DNA of 64,000 nucleotides from assembly GCF_040436345.1 (NCBI RefSeq), contig NC_133223.1:18453113-18517112 (forward strand), given 5' to 3'. Position numbers and translations under genes: made by a program. Below, piece after piece: positions 1-15,500 of the stretch. The notes beneath the pieces are model-generated. The model ran no database searches and was not told where the DNA came from. It was given only the letters and a program-made list of their open reading frames with translations. Positions within the stretch are counted from its first letter, which is position 1. Each line of letters begins with the position of its first letter. Source of the stretch: Pagrus major (Eukaryota; Chordata; Actinopteri; Spariformes; Sparidae).

Positions 1-277
1 TACAGAGCCTCACTTTGGCTTTTGTTTAGATAGCTCACCATGCATGGGAATGTGGAGTTGCCATGACTATTTTGAAAGCGTTGCCAGTGTTGTATTGTGC
101 CTTGCCTATTAGTTGCAAAGCAGCGGGGGAAGTACCTGAGATAATTTTCTCTTTCATAAAAAGTAAAAAAAGTTGTTTCAATAAAGGGAAAATAATTAAT
201 ATTGAATATAAATTATTTGACAGAAGATATTAACTCCCAGTATCTACAGTTTAATGTTACATGATTTATCTCTGCAG

Positions 278-1613
278 CCACACTGGTCAGGACCTGCAAC
301 ACAGATCAGTTTCGATGTGATGATGGCAGGTGCATTGCCTCGTCCTGGATCTGTGATGGGGACAATGACTGTGGCGACATGAGTGATGAAGACCAGAGGC
401 ATAATTGTGGTAAGCATCCTTATACTTTCTCTCTTTCCTCATCTTCTTTCTCTTTGTCCTCCTCTTCATCCTTGTCTGCGTCCTTCCACTTCTTCATCTC
501 TTCCCCTTGCAGCGCATCCTCTTGTTCCCCATCACTTCCCCACCATGCCCCCTCCTGCTTCCCTCATCCTCTCGTTATTCAGGGCGCTGATGGATTAGGA
601 TACACACCACTGGGGGAGTGTTGTGTGGGAGACACTGGCAGTCAGTGCCCGGCATCTTAGTCTCCTGTAGAAGGTCTCCATTCCAAGGAGCTGACATTCC
701 TGATTTCTCCTGCCTCACTCGTTACTTTGTGCATGTCTCCTTTCTCTGGCTTCCTGGCTCAGGGTGGATCAGGACTCTTATGTCTCACCAATGTGTGCTC
801 CAACAATAAGATGCCTGAAGCTAAAGACTTCGGCACTGCCAGAGCCTCTGTAGGAGACTCACTTCAAAAACAGTCGCATTAGGTGGATAAAGAATTTTAA
901 GTCACGGCTGCGTGTTTTGAAATACAGTCTGGGATATTTGGATTGCTAAAAATGCAGGTTGATGTTGGGTCATCACCATCATTATTTCACTTCTTGTAAA
1001 TCCCCCTGCATTATTTCTTTCTTCCAGCCAATCGCACATGTTCAAGTGCAGAGTTCACCTGTGAGAACAACCAACCACCTCAGCGGAAATGCATCCCACG
1101 TGATTGGGTGTGTGATGGAGACGCAGACTGTGCAGACGCATTAGATGAACATCAAAACTGCACACGTAGATCCTGTGGCGTAAATGAGTTCTCATGTAGC
1201 AATGGCCTCTGCATACGCAGCGCCTACAGGTTAGAACTTTTAACGAAAATATCATAAATTTTCATCTGCAATTAGTCTTTCTGGCAATGTGAGTTCATCT
1301 TTGTCTTCTAAAATCAGGTGTGATCGACGTAACGACTGCGGGGACAGCAGTGACGAGCAGGGCTGCACCTACCAGGCGTGCCAGCAACACCAGTTCACCT
1401 GCCAGAATGGCCGCTGCGTGTCCCACGACTTTGTCTGCGATGGCGACAATGACTGCGGGGATGAGTCCGATGAGCTTGAGCACATGTGCCGCACGCCAGC
1501 ACCCACCTGCCCCCCCGGAGAGTTCAGATGTGACAATGGACACTGTATCCCCCTGAGCCAGGTGTGTGACAGGAACGATGACTGCTCTGACAACAGCGAC
1601 GAGAAAGGATGCG
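278..1613 (+). other. lrp2: lrp2: last five LDLR-A modules of the third ligand-binding cluster
   Basis: Three exons (278-409, 1028-1229, 1318-1613) encode five cysteine-rich LDLR class A repeats. Each has the six-cysteine pattern ending in [17 protein letters not shown] acidic calcium-binding residues. The fourth of the five modules ends with SDELEHMC and the fifth with SDEKGC, directly before the EGF pair of the next exon. The third module is split by the intron at 1230-1317. In human LRP2 the third cluster has ten modules, so the first five should lie upstream of the window. Introns 410-1027, 1230-1317 and 1614-1785 hold nothing I recognise. Confidence 0.9.
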
Positions 1614-4600
1614 GTGAGTATGAGACAAAAAGGGAATAAATAAGTAGTTGAATGAAGAACACAAATAATACTGTGTTTTCTCTCAATGAATAGAACGGTC
1701 TGACAGTGATAATAATAATTAGTTTCATATAGCGCCTTTCAAGAGGCTGATGAATTTTATAACTTTGTTGCTTCTTTGACTGTAGGTGTCAATGAATGCA
1801 CAGACCCATCCATCCATCACTGTGATCACAACTGCACCGACACGCCTACCAGCTTCATCTGCACCTGTCGTCCCGGCTACCGCCTCATGTCTGACAGCAA
1901 AACGTGTGACGACATCAATGAGTGTGCCGAGACGCCGAGCGTGTGCAGCCAGGTCTGCGAGAACACCGTTGGCTCCTATGTGTGCAAGTGCGCCCCGGGA
2001 TTCCTCCGAGAGCCGGACGGCCACAGCTGCCGCCAGAACAGCAACATCTCACCCTACCTCATCTTCAGCAACCGCTATTACCTGAGGAACCTGTCGACAG
2101 ACGGGCAGGCCTACTCTCTGATCCTGCAGGGCCTGACCAGTGTGGTGGCCATGGACTTCGACCGCGTAGAAAAGCGTCTTTACTGGATTGACGTAAGCCG
2201 CAGAGTGATTGAGAGAATGTCTTTTGATGGCAGCAACAGAGAGGTGGTGGTCAATGGAGTCCTGCACGGTGAGGGCCTTGCAGTTGACTGGATAGCCAGG
2301 AAACTGTACTGGGTGGACAGCTTCTTGGATTGTCTCAAAGTGTCTGAGCTGGATGGTCGATTTGTGAGGAAGCTGGCTGAACACTGTGTCGATGCCAATA
2401 ACACCTACTGCTTTGAAAATCCAAGAGCCATTGTGCTGCATCCCAAATATGGGTGAGTTGGAGGAAAGGAGGAAATAAGTCTTATGATAGAGTCTGATTG
2501 TTATATCAGCAGGGCCGATTTTATGAACTGGGTTTCTATTATGCCTAATATTGGCTTATCAAAATATATTGGTATATGTGTATATTATGGGGGGTAATAG
2601 AAAAGAACATTCAGGAAACGTTCATCAAATATGCATTTTGGATAAATTAGATGTATACATTTTGAAATAGCTTCATCAAAAAAGACAATTAAATTGTATG
2701 TAAGCTAATGCGGGATGCAGGGGTTTTCTAACTGAAGTTATTGTAAACAAATATCTAAATACAGCATCAGGCTTTCTCTTCATCATACTGAAACAAAAGT
2801 CACTTTCTAAAGTCATTTTCTTGGCTCCTTGATAGATTTGTGTACTGGACAGACTGGGGAGACAAAGCTTTCATAGGTCGTGTTGGAATGGATGGAACCA
2901 ATAAAGTCGCTATCATCACCACCAAGATCGAGTGGCCCAACGGCATCACGATCGACTACACTAACGACAAGCTCTACTGGTCTGACGCTCATCTCAGTTA
3001 CATCGAGTAAGTTTGATTCGTCAGGAGGTGATCCCACTGTTCTTGTCTACAGTGAAGCAGAGAGACTTTAAACTCTTTGATTTCTTTCGTTAGATACTCA
3101 GACTTGGATGGTCAACACAGACACACAGTGTATGACGGGAATTTGCCTCACCCGTTTGCCATCACTGTGTTCGAGGACACTGTGTACTGGACTGACTGGA
3201 ACACGCGCACAGTGGAGAAAGGCAACAAATATGATGGCTCTGGTCGTCAGATGCTGGTCAACACCACACACAGACCATTTGACATCCATGTATGTCATCC
3301 CTACAGGCAGCCTATTGGTGAGTTGAAATCTACTGATTTTCTTAAAACCTTTGTTTACAATGTAGTTGTTTCTTATCTCAACATGACTTTAGGTTTAAGG
3401 TCAGGTACTGACCACAGGCTGAACAATACCTGGCCTTTATTTGCCCAGCTGCGGTGAACTGATGACTTGTTTGATAGACTTGTGGCTCTTCCTCTGACAG
3501 TAACCAATCCTTGTGCGGTGAACAATGGAGGCTGCTCTCACCTGTGCCTGATCCGTCATGGGGGGCGGGAACACACCTGTGAGTGCCCCGACCATTTCCT
3601 GACTGTTCAAATAGGAGGTGCGACCCGATGCCTTCCCATGTGCACCAGCACCCAGTACAGATGTGCTAACAATGAACGGTTTGTCAAGATTTCTTCTTGG
3701 TGTTCTTTTTAGTTTTAACCTTAATATATCATTGTTGAACTGGCTGTGATAAATTAGTGGGACTGCCATAAAAAAATGTAGGATGAGTGGTAGTTGTTAT
3801 CTTACACCAGGGGTTTTATAGTCTTCTTTCTATCACAGAAATAGGGCTGCAATTAAGGATAAAAATGTAAAAAAAAAATTAATTAATTTCCCAGAGCCCA
3901 GAGTGATGTCTTCTTATGGCTTCTTTTGTCCAACGAACAGTCCAAAACCCAGACTCTTCATTTACTATCATAAAAGACAAAGAAAAGCAGCAAATATTTA
4001 CATTTAGAAGCTTCAAACAGCAAATGTTTGACATTTTTGCTTGAAAAATGACTAAAATGATTAATTGATTATCAAAAAAGTCTTATGCTACTTTCACCCT
4101 GGCAAGGTTTTGTTTGTTTTCATTCCTTTTTGCTTTACTAAGGAGGAAAAAGGTTGAGGAAGCAATATTTACATAGACAGTTCACTTAGTTCATCCATCA
4201 TCTGTAATTTCAAAACACTGAAATATACAGTAATTCTCTGTTGGCTCTCTTTGCAGTGGGAAAACAGCACCCCCTGCTGTTTGTGTCATAATATAATCCA
4301 CCAGACTTCACAAAATCCTTCTCTGCTGACACAAAATGTGCACAATAAAATATATATATATTGTGTAAAATAAATCTAGTAATGTAGAATTTGTGCAGTA
4401 ATGATTTATTGATGTTAAATGCTACACGTCACATTTAAGTTTAATCCTTAGTTTTTGCAGCCTTTCATAGAGTTATAAGTAGTTTTGTGGGTGATGTAAT
4501 GAGTTTTCAGTGGTTAAAGGGAGTCAAGAAAGCCTTAACATGCTCTGTCCAGTATTATGCACACAATATGAAACTCCAGCAAACAAACATGAGCATTTTC

Positions 4601-7600
4601 GTTCCTACCTGTCAATAAACAGATGTATCCCAATCTGGTGGAAATGTGACGGTCAGGCGGACTGCAGAGACGGCTCAGACGAGCCCTCCACTTGCCCGGC
4701 TCGCCACTGCAGGCTCGGCCAGTTTCAGTGCAACGACGGAAACTGTACCAGTCCGCACTTCCTGTGCAACAGCAACCAGGACTGCCATGATGGCTCAGAC
4801 GAAGACCCTGTGCTGTGTGGTGGGTTGTGTCCTTTTTTGTTGAGTCTTTTTAATAGCTGTTATCAGTTTATACAAAATGAAGTGCATTCTTTGAGGCTCA
4901 CTTTTAATGCTTTCACTTCAGTTTGTTTTCAATTTTTAACATGTCTCTTTTTCTCATGACTCAATTTTAAAAAAAACATGTTGACTTGTCTTCCCTCTAG
5001 CTACACACCAGTGTGAAAGCCACCAGTGGCAGTGTGCAAATAAGCGCTGCATCCCTGAGTCATGGCAGTGTGACGGTGAGGACGACTGTGGTGATCAGTC
5101 TGATGAAGACTCTGCCCACTGCTCTGCCAGGACCTGCCGCCCTGGACAGTTCAAGTGCCGCAATGGACGCTGCATCCCCCAGAGCTGGAAGTGTGATGTT
5201 GATGATGATTGCGGTGACAACTCTGACGAACCTTTGGAGGAATGCAGTAAGTAATACACTTTGTGAGGTTTTCTTCTTTAAGTGCACAAGGACTCAATCA
5301 CAATATGAGTTAAATCAGGGTAGATACTTGGATTGAAATGAAGGCACACGTTACATCAAGACCTTAACGTGTTTGCCAGTTTTTGCCTCCTTTGCTTGAC
5401 AACCGTGATGTTTTGTCCACAGTGGGACCGGCACATCGATGCGACAACCACACAGAGTTTGACTGCAAGACCAACTACCGTTGTGTGCCACTGTGGTCAG
5501 TTTGCAACGGCCACAACGACTGCAGGGACAACAGCGATGAGCAGGGCTGTGGTGAGTCTGCGACGACCAGGATTAAGGTCCTGTTCCCATCATGGCAGTG
5601 ATTAGAAATCGTGTTTTAAAGCTTACCTAATTAATCAAATAATTGAATTATTCACTAGTAGGAAGATGATTCTAGAGATCTCAGAGGATTAAAAAGTTCA
5701 CAGCAAAGAGGCAAGATTATGTGTTCAAGACGTGAGTGAAGGGCAATTAGCCAACACCTCAGCCTCCTGTGGAACATTACACAGTGAAGTAGTGGGAGGT
5801 GCTGATGGAGAGGGTCTCACCACTCACCCTCCCCCACCATTTGCCTTTCTCTGAGAGCACCACAGATTTATGAGCTGTCCGGTGGTATGGATCTACATAT
5901 ATATGTGTGTGTGTGTGTTGTTGCTCTGTCCTTGCGTGGGGGCAGGGTTCACACAAGTCTCTTTGTACTTTGCTACGATCCAAACACACCCGCCACGGCC
6001 CTCCCGTCTCTTATCGGAGGCCCTCGCTCCATTAGTGCCATGCCCGCGCAGGACGGGAGATCCGTGCTAATCTTCCTGTAAGAATGTAGCAGATGGGCCA
6101 GGTGGAGGGCTAGGAGGGCAGGACTAGCTAACACCGCGCTATCTTTGACCCCCAGCACTGTGTGGTAGAGACGGCTCAGACTAGCTCTCCTCCACTCCTC
6201 TCCCGTCTGTGCTTCTCATCTCCTTCAGTCTTATCCTCTACAGACTCATACTGGCAAAGATAGAGGTCACCCATCTGTCCCAAACATGCTGCTCTCCTCC
6301 CTCAATGAATGTTGCAATTTAATTAAAAAAACAGAGATGCATTTCACTCCAAACTGACAGTTTCATCATTGCAACCCCAATTCCAGAGAAGTGAGGACAC
6401 TTCTTTTTTGACTTATACACGATTGAAAACAATTGAATGTTTTACCTCATCAATTTCATTGATTTTTTTTGTAATTGTGCTCTGTTAATCTGTGTTTATT
6501 CTGAATTCGATGCCAGCAACACGATTCAAACGAGTTGGGATGGGGCTAACAAAAGACTAGGAAAGTTGTGGATTGTTCAAAAAACACCTGTTTGGAAGAT
6601 TCCACAGGTGAACAGGTTCATTGATAACAGGTGATAGTATCATTATGACAACTGCCAAAATCAAAACCTAAACCTACCTATTTATTTAATACAAAGGTAT
6701 AATAAAAAACATTAGCAAATGAAAATGAATCAAGTGATGTTGCATTGACAACTTCATGAATGCCTACTTTTATTTGTGATACTATTTTTTTGCGCATGTA
6801 ATGTCATAATTAACTTATTTCTTTATTTTTGATTTTGCAATTTTAAGTCCTCCATATGATCGGGGATGAAAGCGGCATCCTCGAAAGGCTCAGTCGTTCA
6901 CAAGCAAGGATAGAGCGAGGTTCACTTTATGAAACACATGATTGTATATTGTCAGGATATTACTACATGGGCTCGGGAACACTGTGTAAAACCTTTATCG
7001 GTAAACACAATAGGTTTGCAAATGAATGCATTCTGTTTTTAATTAACGTTTTAAAACACAGCGTTCCAACTTTTCTGGAACCTTGAGTTGTATTTAAAAC
7101 CCTAAAGAAAACTGTTTCAAAAGTGAGAGTTTTCCAGTCTTCACCGTGCTTCTCACAGTTTAATACACAGGCGTGTGGGTGTCATTTTAGTGACAAGTTA
7201 AAGAAGGAGAGCTGCTAGATCTGTTAAACTGATTGTAAAGCACAATATACACTCAGCTACCACTTAATTAGGTACTGCTAGTTAATACAGTGGTACAATA
7301 ATATAGCTATCTAGTTAAATACTGCCCGTAATGAGAGGTGTTGATTCAATTTAACGTTCATTCTGGAGGCTAGAGTTGATGGTGGTCTTGAGACTGAGCT
7401 AGTTCATCTAACAGATTTAAACTAGGTTTTTATTACTCTCCTAATTGTGTTTTCTCAAGTGACATCATGCCCTATTCTACCTGTTAAAAACTGGCACTAA
7501 ACATCTTTTGTATGCAGGCCAAGTGCTCAGTTTCACATGCAGTAAGTCCAGGGAACCAAGTGGTATTATTGTGGACACCACTGGTGCAAAGACAAACGGA

Positions 7601-10600
7601 TTTATTTCGATCTTAGAGTAACAAGTACCAACAACACAGGACAAAACGTGACTTTATCCATTCATTTAGTCTATAATGGGGACGTGAAAGCAGATAGAAA
7701 TGGTGCCAGACTGCCAGTCTGACTGGATCACCAGTCAGCCTCCTTTTTCCCAGGAGACTTTAGTGTGAAGCAAAGTTAGAGCGAACCAATCTGAATACCA
7801 ATGGTGTCATTATTCTATATCCATTTCATTGCCCTGTGAACATTTACTGTATAACAATAAGTTAAAACAAAAAACCTTTTTACTACCTGTTTAAGTTTGG
7901 TGGTTTTAAAACCAGTTTCATGTGCATGCTCTTTTCTCCAGATGAACTGACCTGTGATCCTGACGGAGACTTCCGCTGTGACAACCACCGTTGCATCCCG
8001 CTGAGATGGAAGTGTGACGGGGATGACGACTGTGGGGACAACTCTGACGAACGCAGCTGCAGTGAGTGCTGTTCGCCGTCACTGACAAAGTGACATCATT
8101 ACATCATTCGTCGTTTGATGTCTTTGGCTTGAGCACAGATGAGAGTGTGAGCAGTGAAAAGCTGTCTACATTGTCCTGATATCATCTAAGTGTCTTTAAG
8201 TAGGTTTACTGTGGGATTGTAATGTAGCTCCAAATGAAAAAGGAGTGCTGATGGGGAAGAATAGCCCTGCTATCACTTCATCAGACAGCAGGGAGGTTTT
8301 GTAAGAGGCTCAACACTTCTGCCGACGGTGGAGTGCTGAGAGAGGTAGTCTTATCAGCTGCTAGAGAAACAGGCTGTCCTCAGTGTGTCAGGAAGAGGGA
8401 GTGAAGGAGTCTGTCACCCTTTGCCCTGGAGAGTTTAAACATGTCTGAGAACATGCCAGTTAATAGTGATAATGCAGCTTCTCAACACAGAAGCGGTGAC
8501 GGGGGTTAAATCACAGTGGTACCGCTCCTCTTGTTGCTGCACTGCTGATGCCAGGAGACGTTGTCTCTGGTGAACTCATGAGCTCACCGCAGAGAAATGG
8601 CTACACATACTGCTAGTGATAGTGAGGGTGGTTTATGTCATAATATGGAGGAAAATAACAGTTTAAAAACCCTTTAAAAACACAAAAAATGTCCACATTT
8701 GGTTGATTCCACTGTGTTGTCATGTTTCTCCTCAGCTCCACGCGCGTGCACAGAGAGCGAGTATCGTTGTGATAATCTCCGCTGCATTCCCGACCGTTGG
8801 GTCTGTGACCATGACAACGACTGTGAGGACAACTCGGATGAAAGGGACTGTGGTAAGTGGAGGCTCTTTGTTGGCCGGCTGTTTGAGAGTGACGGAGGGC
8901 TGCACTAAACAAAGAAGCAATAAAACTTGAGCATGGACAGACAGGACCACCAATAGTCATCTATTCAAAAATAGTTTATTCACTCTGCTCCTTCCTTACA
9001 GTGCCTGTTGAATGCACGACAGATAAATGATTTAGAAGTTCAAGTCTCTTGCAATCAAATATGTTCAAGTTTTTCTAGATGAGACTCGTGAAATAAAAGA
9101 GTATTTCTCATGTAGGAATAAAGAAATAATGGGGATTTGAGTTACTGTGAGTCTTTCATTGGTTTTTGGTTGTTTCAGAGTTGCGGACTTGTCATCCCGG
9201 TTACTTCCAGTGCGGCAGTGGACACTGTATCGCTGAACGCTTCAAATGCGATGGCAACCCCGACTGTCTGGACTATACAGATGAAACATCTTGTCGTAAG
9301 TGTCCTGCATTAAATGTTTTTTTCTCTCTGATAATTAATTGTAAGTTTGGTTGCACGCTTGATTTTGACAGAATGGTTTTGACTTCCAGCGACTCGTTTC
9401 CCCAACGGCACATACTGCCCCCCCTTTCTGTTTGAGTGCAAGAACCACGTATGCGTCCAGCCTCACTGGAAATGTGATGGAGACAACGACTGCGGAGATA
9501 ATTCAGACGAGGAGCTTCACCTCTGCCGTAAGAAGTCCTGCACACGCAAAACCAAACTTGTTAGATTCCTACCAAGTTCTCAACCCATATCATCATCTGA
9601 CTTATTGTGAGTAGATTTGTGATGTTTTCTTCTTTCTGTTCATCCACAGTGGACATCCAGTGTGAGGCTCCGTTCCGGTTCCGCTGTGACAACAACCGCT
9701 GCATCTACAGCCACGAGTTGTGTAACTCTGTTGATGACTGCGGTGACGGCTCTGATGAGAGACAGGAAAACTGTAAGTGTAATAGTTTGCACTGTAGCTG
9801 ATGATCTTATTTACCTACTCATTCTTATGTCATGTTGTTTTTTCTTTGTTGAGCATAACTTCGAGCATCTAGAGCATCTCTGAAGTAAATGTTTTTCTCT
9901 CTGTCAAGGCCAAAACCCAACCCATGGACCCTGTACAGACGATGAGTACAAATGCAGTAATGGACAGTGCATCCCTCTTCAATACGCCTGTGATGATTAT
10001 GACGACTGTGGAGACCAGTCGGATGAGCTTGGCTGCCGTGAGTACATGAACAAAGAGCACATTAGTTATGATGTTTCAAATGTTTTTATTGTGAAGCATC
10101 ATTTTCAAGAAAATAAAACATGGTGATACCGTGCTTCTTATCATATAAACAAACATAACGTCAAAAACATACAGAAGCCCTGAAGCGCAAGTGAAGACAT
10201 TTTTTTTTCTGGTTATCCATTTTCTAAGTCTAAATCTAATTTGATATCTCTCCTGTGTTTATGACTTGAGAACTGGCCAGAAAAAGTTTCAGTGTCAGTA
10301 ATATTTCTTATACCTTTAGAGTTCCTCTTTTTTCCCATCTGGAGAAATTTCTTTTTTCTTCGATTATGTTGAAGTCCCAGAAACAATTAGGGATTACAGC
10401 ACAATGTATGAGCAGGTGTACTAAACTTTTGATAAATAAAACTGGCTTCCAACACTGTGTCAGGTGGTGATAGCATTAAAATGCAGGATTGTAGGTTCAA
10501 CATTCTTTTGTGCCTTTGCTAGGTATTTCAGTCAGCTACACCTGAATGTGTTCAAGAATAAATACAGGATAAAAGTACAACAAGACCTGCTTTAAGAAAA

Positions 10601-12529
10601 ACACAGTTACCCCCATGAGTGTCTGGTCTGACATTCAGTGTGCTTTTGTATTTTCTCCTGTCAGACCATGGCAGTGGGCACACATGTAGCGACAACATCT
10701 GTGAACATAACTGTACCGACCTGACAGAGGGAGGCTTAATCTGCTCGTGCAGGCCCGGCTACAAGCCCAAAGCGACAGAAAGACACACCTGTGAAGGTAA
10801 AACACACACCAGATACATTAAAACACAGACAAAGAATTATTTTTCGACCTTCAATTAACGTTTTTTTTTCTTCTTTTGGAAAAAGATGTAAACGAGTGTG
10901 AGGCGTATGGCACGTGTCCTCAAGAGTGCAGGAACACAAAGGGCAGCTACGAGTGTTTCTGTGCTGAGGGCTTTCTCTCTTTCGGTGAGCCGCATGGGAC
11001 AGAGTGTGCTGCCCAGGGTAAGAGCTCAGCATTCACACACAGGAGAAACTTCTTTATAATTGTTCCCTTTTATTAGTTAATAGTTAAATCAAACTCTGAA
11101 TTGACCACAACATCATTTCTGTACAGGGAACCCACCAGTGCTGCTCCTGCCAGACAATGTCCGCATCCGTCGTTTCAACCTCTCCTCTGAGCAGTATTCA
11201 GACTACGTGGACAATGCTGAGCACATCCAAGCCTTGGACTATCTTTGGGATCCAGAGGGAGAAGGACTCAGTAAGACCTCCTCTGTAACCCCTCTAATGT
11301 TGCTGTGAATATAAAAATAATAAGATCTCAAAGTTTGGATAACCTTAATCCCCTGATGTGCTGTAGGTGTTGTGTACTGGACAGTTCTGGGCCGGGGATC
11401 TGAGTTTGGCTCGATCAAACGTGCCTACATGACCACGTTTAACGATTACGGCAACAACCCAGTGAAGGAGGTTGATCTGAACCTGAAATACATGGCTAGT
11501 CCTGACGGCATCGCTTTGGACTGGGTTGGCGGGTAATTCACCAGGATTAAGACTTTAACATCGCAGAGGATTCTCTAGTTCCTGTTCAGTCGCTTAGTAT
11601 TTATTTATCATCTTTTCCAGGCATATTTACTGGACAGATTCAGGAACAAATCGAATCGAAGTGGCCAAACTAGATGGACGGTACAGGAAGTGGTTGGTCC
11701 ACACAGACCTCGACCAGCCTGCTGCTATCGTTGTCAATCCATCACTAGGGTATGAGGCTGTAGTAAATGTAAAAATGTATGTAGTGGTCATTCTCCATTG
11801 CTTCATTAAGAATAACATTTTGTCTCTGTGATTATTTCTGTGTCTGCAGGATGATGTATTGGACAGACTGGGGCAGGAAACCCAGAATAGAGTCAGCGTG
11901 GATGGACGGTCAGCACAGAGAGGTGCTTGTGAGGGAGGAGGACCTGGGCTGGCCTACTGGGCTGGCTGTGGATTATGTGAATGAAAATAGGATCTACTGG
12001 TGTGACTCCAAAGAAAACATCATTGAGTCCATGAAGCCCGATGGCACAGACAGGAAGATCGTCATATCAGGAGGTCAGAACGCTGAGATGTAGTACAGCC
12101 AGTCTGCGGAAATAAAAATGGGCAATGCTAATGTATCAAGTTTTCTCTGTTTTCTGTTTCAGACATCGGACAGCCCTACAGTCTGGATGTGTTTGAGGGA
12201 CATGTGTACTGGACAACAAAAGATAGAGGTGAAGTGTGGAGGACAAACAAGTTTGGAAGAGGACATAAAGTCAAAGTTCTAACCATCAACCCGTGGCTGA
12301 CTCAAGTCCGCATTTACCAGGAGCATCGACACAACCAGTCAGGTCAGAATACACAAGGATTCATGTAATGATTGCTAAGAATTAGAGAAAATGTTCTGCT
12401 AACAAATTATATTTGTTTCATCATATCATATCATTCATCATATTAAGAATGGAAATTTGACAACTTGTATATATATTTATATATACATATACATATATAT
12501 ATATATGTGTATATATATATATATATGTA

Positions 12530-12560
<31 letters not shown>

Positions 12561-15500
12561 TTTTATATCGACCGATAAATCGGCTATTGACTTTTTCCTT
12601 CTCCCAACTATCATTATTATGTCGGCCTTTAAAAATCCACTATCGGTCGACCTCTAGTAGGCAAGAAAGGAAATTTGTCTTTTGCTGGTGCATGGCTCGT
12701 ACGGCTCAGATACAGTACAGTACATGAATAATCAGTCATCAAATGCAGATAAGATATGAAACATCTTTACTGCAGTTCAGTCTGGAGAAAGAGCTTATCA
12801 TGTTTTGTATTTCTAAAAAATAAAGTACACAGATTAGGTGTGACTGTCTTTTGCGTTGAACATTATCTAATAGTCTGTTTGCTCTTTCCTCTTCAGTACC
12901 CAACCCCTGTAAGAACGTGTGCAGCCACCTCTGTCTCCTCCGGCCCGGCGGCTACACCTGCACCTGCCCGCAGGGCTCCTCTCCGGTGGAGTTTGACTCC
13001 AATGAATGTGACGCAGGTACACTGCAGCTTGAGTTCATCTGCTGCCTGCACTTTAGTGTTGACTGTTGTTTTGCATCTCATTGTGCATCCATTAATCCCT
13101 TCTTCACATGTGCCTGGCTGCTCCTGTGTGATTTTGTGGTGTCATATCATTGTTGTTGACTCTGTGTATGCCTGGCTTTTGCTCCTGCAGCCATTGAGGC
13201 ACCTGTTGCAATGCCCCTTGCATGTAGATGCATGAATGGTGGAACCTGCTACACTGATGAAGGTGGTCTGCCCAAGTGCAAGTGAGTTCAGTTGTAGGAG
13301 CCATTCACATCAGTGATTGATTGACTCTCCACAAGACACATCCAGTAATGCCTGATATTTTCCACCTTTTTCAAGATGTTGTTTTCTAGTGTAAGAAACT
13401 GATGTTTATCATGACTTCCTGCAGATGTCCGTATGGTTATGTGGGCAGCTACTGTGAGATGGGGAAGTCAAGAGGCGCTCCAGCAGGAACAGGTACTGTA
13501 ATTCACCCATTATCTCACATTTTATGTATTTATTCTCATTCACAGTTTAGTCAGTTCCTGGTAGTCCTTCACAAATGCCCAGACTGACACGTGGGAGCTG
13601 CCGTATAGTAACAGTCATAATCTGTTGGAGCAGATCAAGGCCAAACTTGATGAAGTCATTCTTCTCGCTTATCTACTCAACAAAACAACTTATAAAACAG
13701 TCTGGCTCAGCAGATGCTGATGATGTAGGCTGGCAGAAATGTCCTTAATAAATAGCCAAGTAATGCTTGAATCGATGACTTTTTAACTTCTCTAATGGTT
13801 CAGCAAAATAATGGCTCTTCCAAAGGACATGAGCAGTAATGGACTAGTCAGCAGAATGTTATTACATGTTATTTACGATCAGCATCTTACTGCAAGAGTC
13901 CAATACACACGCAACTTAATACTTTCTACTTTTCTTTAGCTGTGGCTGTTCTCCTGGCAGTCATTATCATCCTGATCACCGGAGCGTTGGCTGTCGGGGT
14001 TTTCCTCAACTACAAACGAACAGGATCTTTCATCCCCTCCATGCCCAAACTACCCAGGTATCTTGGCTCATTGCGGCTTATCAATGACAAATATACTGAA
14101 GCTTGACGCAGAATTTAGATCAAAGTTCAGACTGGAGCGTTTTGTGTTTGTCCAGCCTCAGCAGCCTGGTGAAGTCTGGTGACACGGGGAACGGGGTGAC
14201 ATTTCGCTCGGGTGATAATGTCGACCTCGGACCATCACACATCGGAGTGTCATTCATTGACACAGCCATGCAGATGGTGAGTCCTGCAGGCGGTTAATAT
14301 TTTCTGTGCTATCAGCACATTTTTGACTGACAAACAAGACACTCTGTAGTATTTATTAACAACTTTCATTTCAGCATTCATCTAGAACTGCTTGTATCAG
14401 CAGCAGTTGAGAAAAACTTAATGCTGTATCTTTAATAATATAAAATTATCCATGATATACCCACAGGATGATAATTTTGCCATGGAAGCTGGGAGGCAGC
14501 CAATCACATTTGAGAACCCGTTATACGCCACTGCTCCTGCTGTGTCCGGTGATCCTGCTGTCATTCATGCAACACAGGTACTCATACTGTTCACAAATTA
14601 GTGAAGGATTTATATTTTTATGTCATACCATTTAAATAGTCCATCTCACATCAACATGTAAACTAAGACTTACAGCCGTTGACACTTGTGTTCCAAAGAA
14701 AAACAAACCACATACTTTACACTCATGTGTTTCATCATCTCAGCATCTACAACAGAATGTCATTTTATTGAGTTTGACATTATGACCGCTTTCTAAAACC
14801 ATGATATAAAGGACAATATACAACAAAAGGCACTTAATTTTTCAATGTACTTAATTTCTCTTTTAACACAAACACACAATCACCAGTTTATTAGGTACAC
14901 ATGGCTAAAACTACCGCAGTCTTATACAATAGTCCTGTGATAAATTCTACTTTCATGAAGGCTATAATGTTTTTTATAAAGAGAGGTTTTTTGTTATTTA
15001 GTCTGCCTTCATTGATATGAATGAGCTGGACAATATAATAGAAACACTGATCTGTATACAGTAACAGCACCACAAACAACATCCTCTCAAATCATCTTAC
15101 AGTGGAATAGAAACCTTTTTAAAACAACAAAAACAGGAATCAATTAATTATTTCTGATACTGATTTCAGCCATTCTGGTCGCATCTTTAGCTGTCCTATC
15201 TAAAAAAGGCAAAAAAATAAAAAGTTAGTTCAGCTGTCATGGCTGATGACACTGACATGACAGCCCTCTCCTCTAACAGGTGACTGTTAATGTGAGTGGT
15301 GAACAGATGGGGAACAACTTTGTGAACCCGGCGTATCGCGGAGATCAGAGCGTGGGCATCGTGAACACATCTGGTCCTGTCAGCACCAAACCTGTGCAGG
15401 TGAGTCTCCTGTGTACAGTACGTCCATAGAAAACCATGTATGATCAGTGTGATGCCGCCTCACTGTTTGTGTTTGTTTCCAGGAGTCAAAGTGGACCCTA

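Larger units (their letters stand above)
4623..10037 (+). other. lrp2: lrp2: fourth ligand-binding cluster, 11 LDLR-A modules
   Basis: Counting from the module split across 3678/4623, exons 4623-4819, 5001-5246, 5423-5551, 7942-8061, 8736-8852, 9179-9295, 9390-9527, 9650-9772 and 9909-10037 encode eleven LDLR-A modules. This matches the eleven modules of cluster IV in mammalian LRP2. Nearly every module keeps the DCxDxSDE calcium cage; module 8 (9179-9295) reads DCLDYTDE, a mild departure. From 5423 on, each exon encodes one module between phase-1 introns, typical of exon-shuffled domains. The 2.4-kb intron 5552-7941 contains a degraded mariner-like element. Confidence 0.92.

Noticed and set aside
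379-660. Plus-strand open frame of 93 codons rich in serine
   Set aside because: It runs from the lrp2 exon through a CT-rich intron; composition is low complexity and the donor at 410 is canonical.
1369-1728. Minus-strand open frame of 119 codons over an lrp2 exon
   Set aside because: It is the shadow of a GC-rich LDLR-A exon with strong splice sites on the plus strand; the protein resembles no family.
5903-5920. (GT)n tract with large flanking frames in an lrp2 intron
   Set aside because: A short dinucleotide run only; the frames around it have no exon features.
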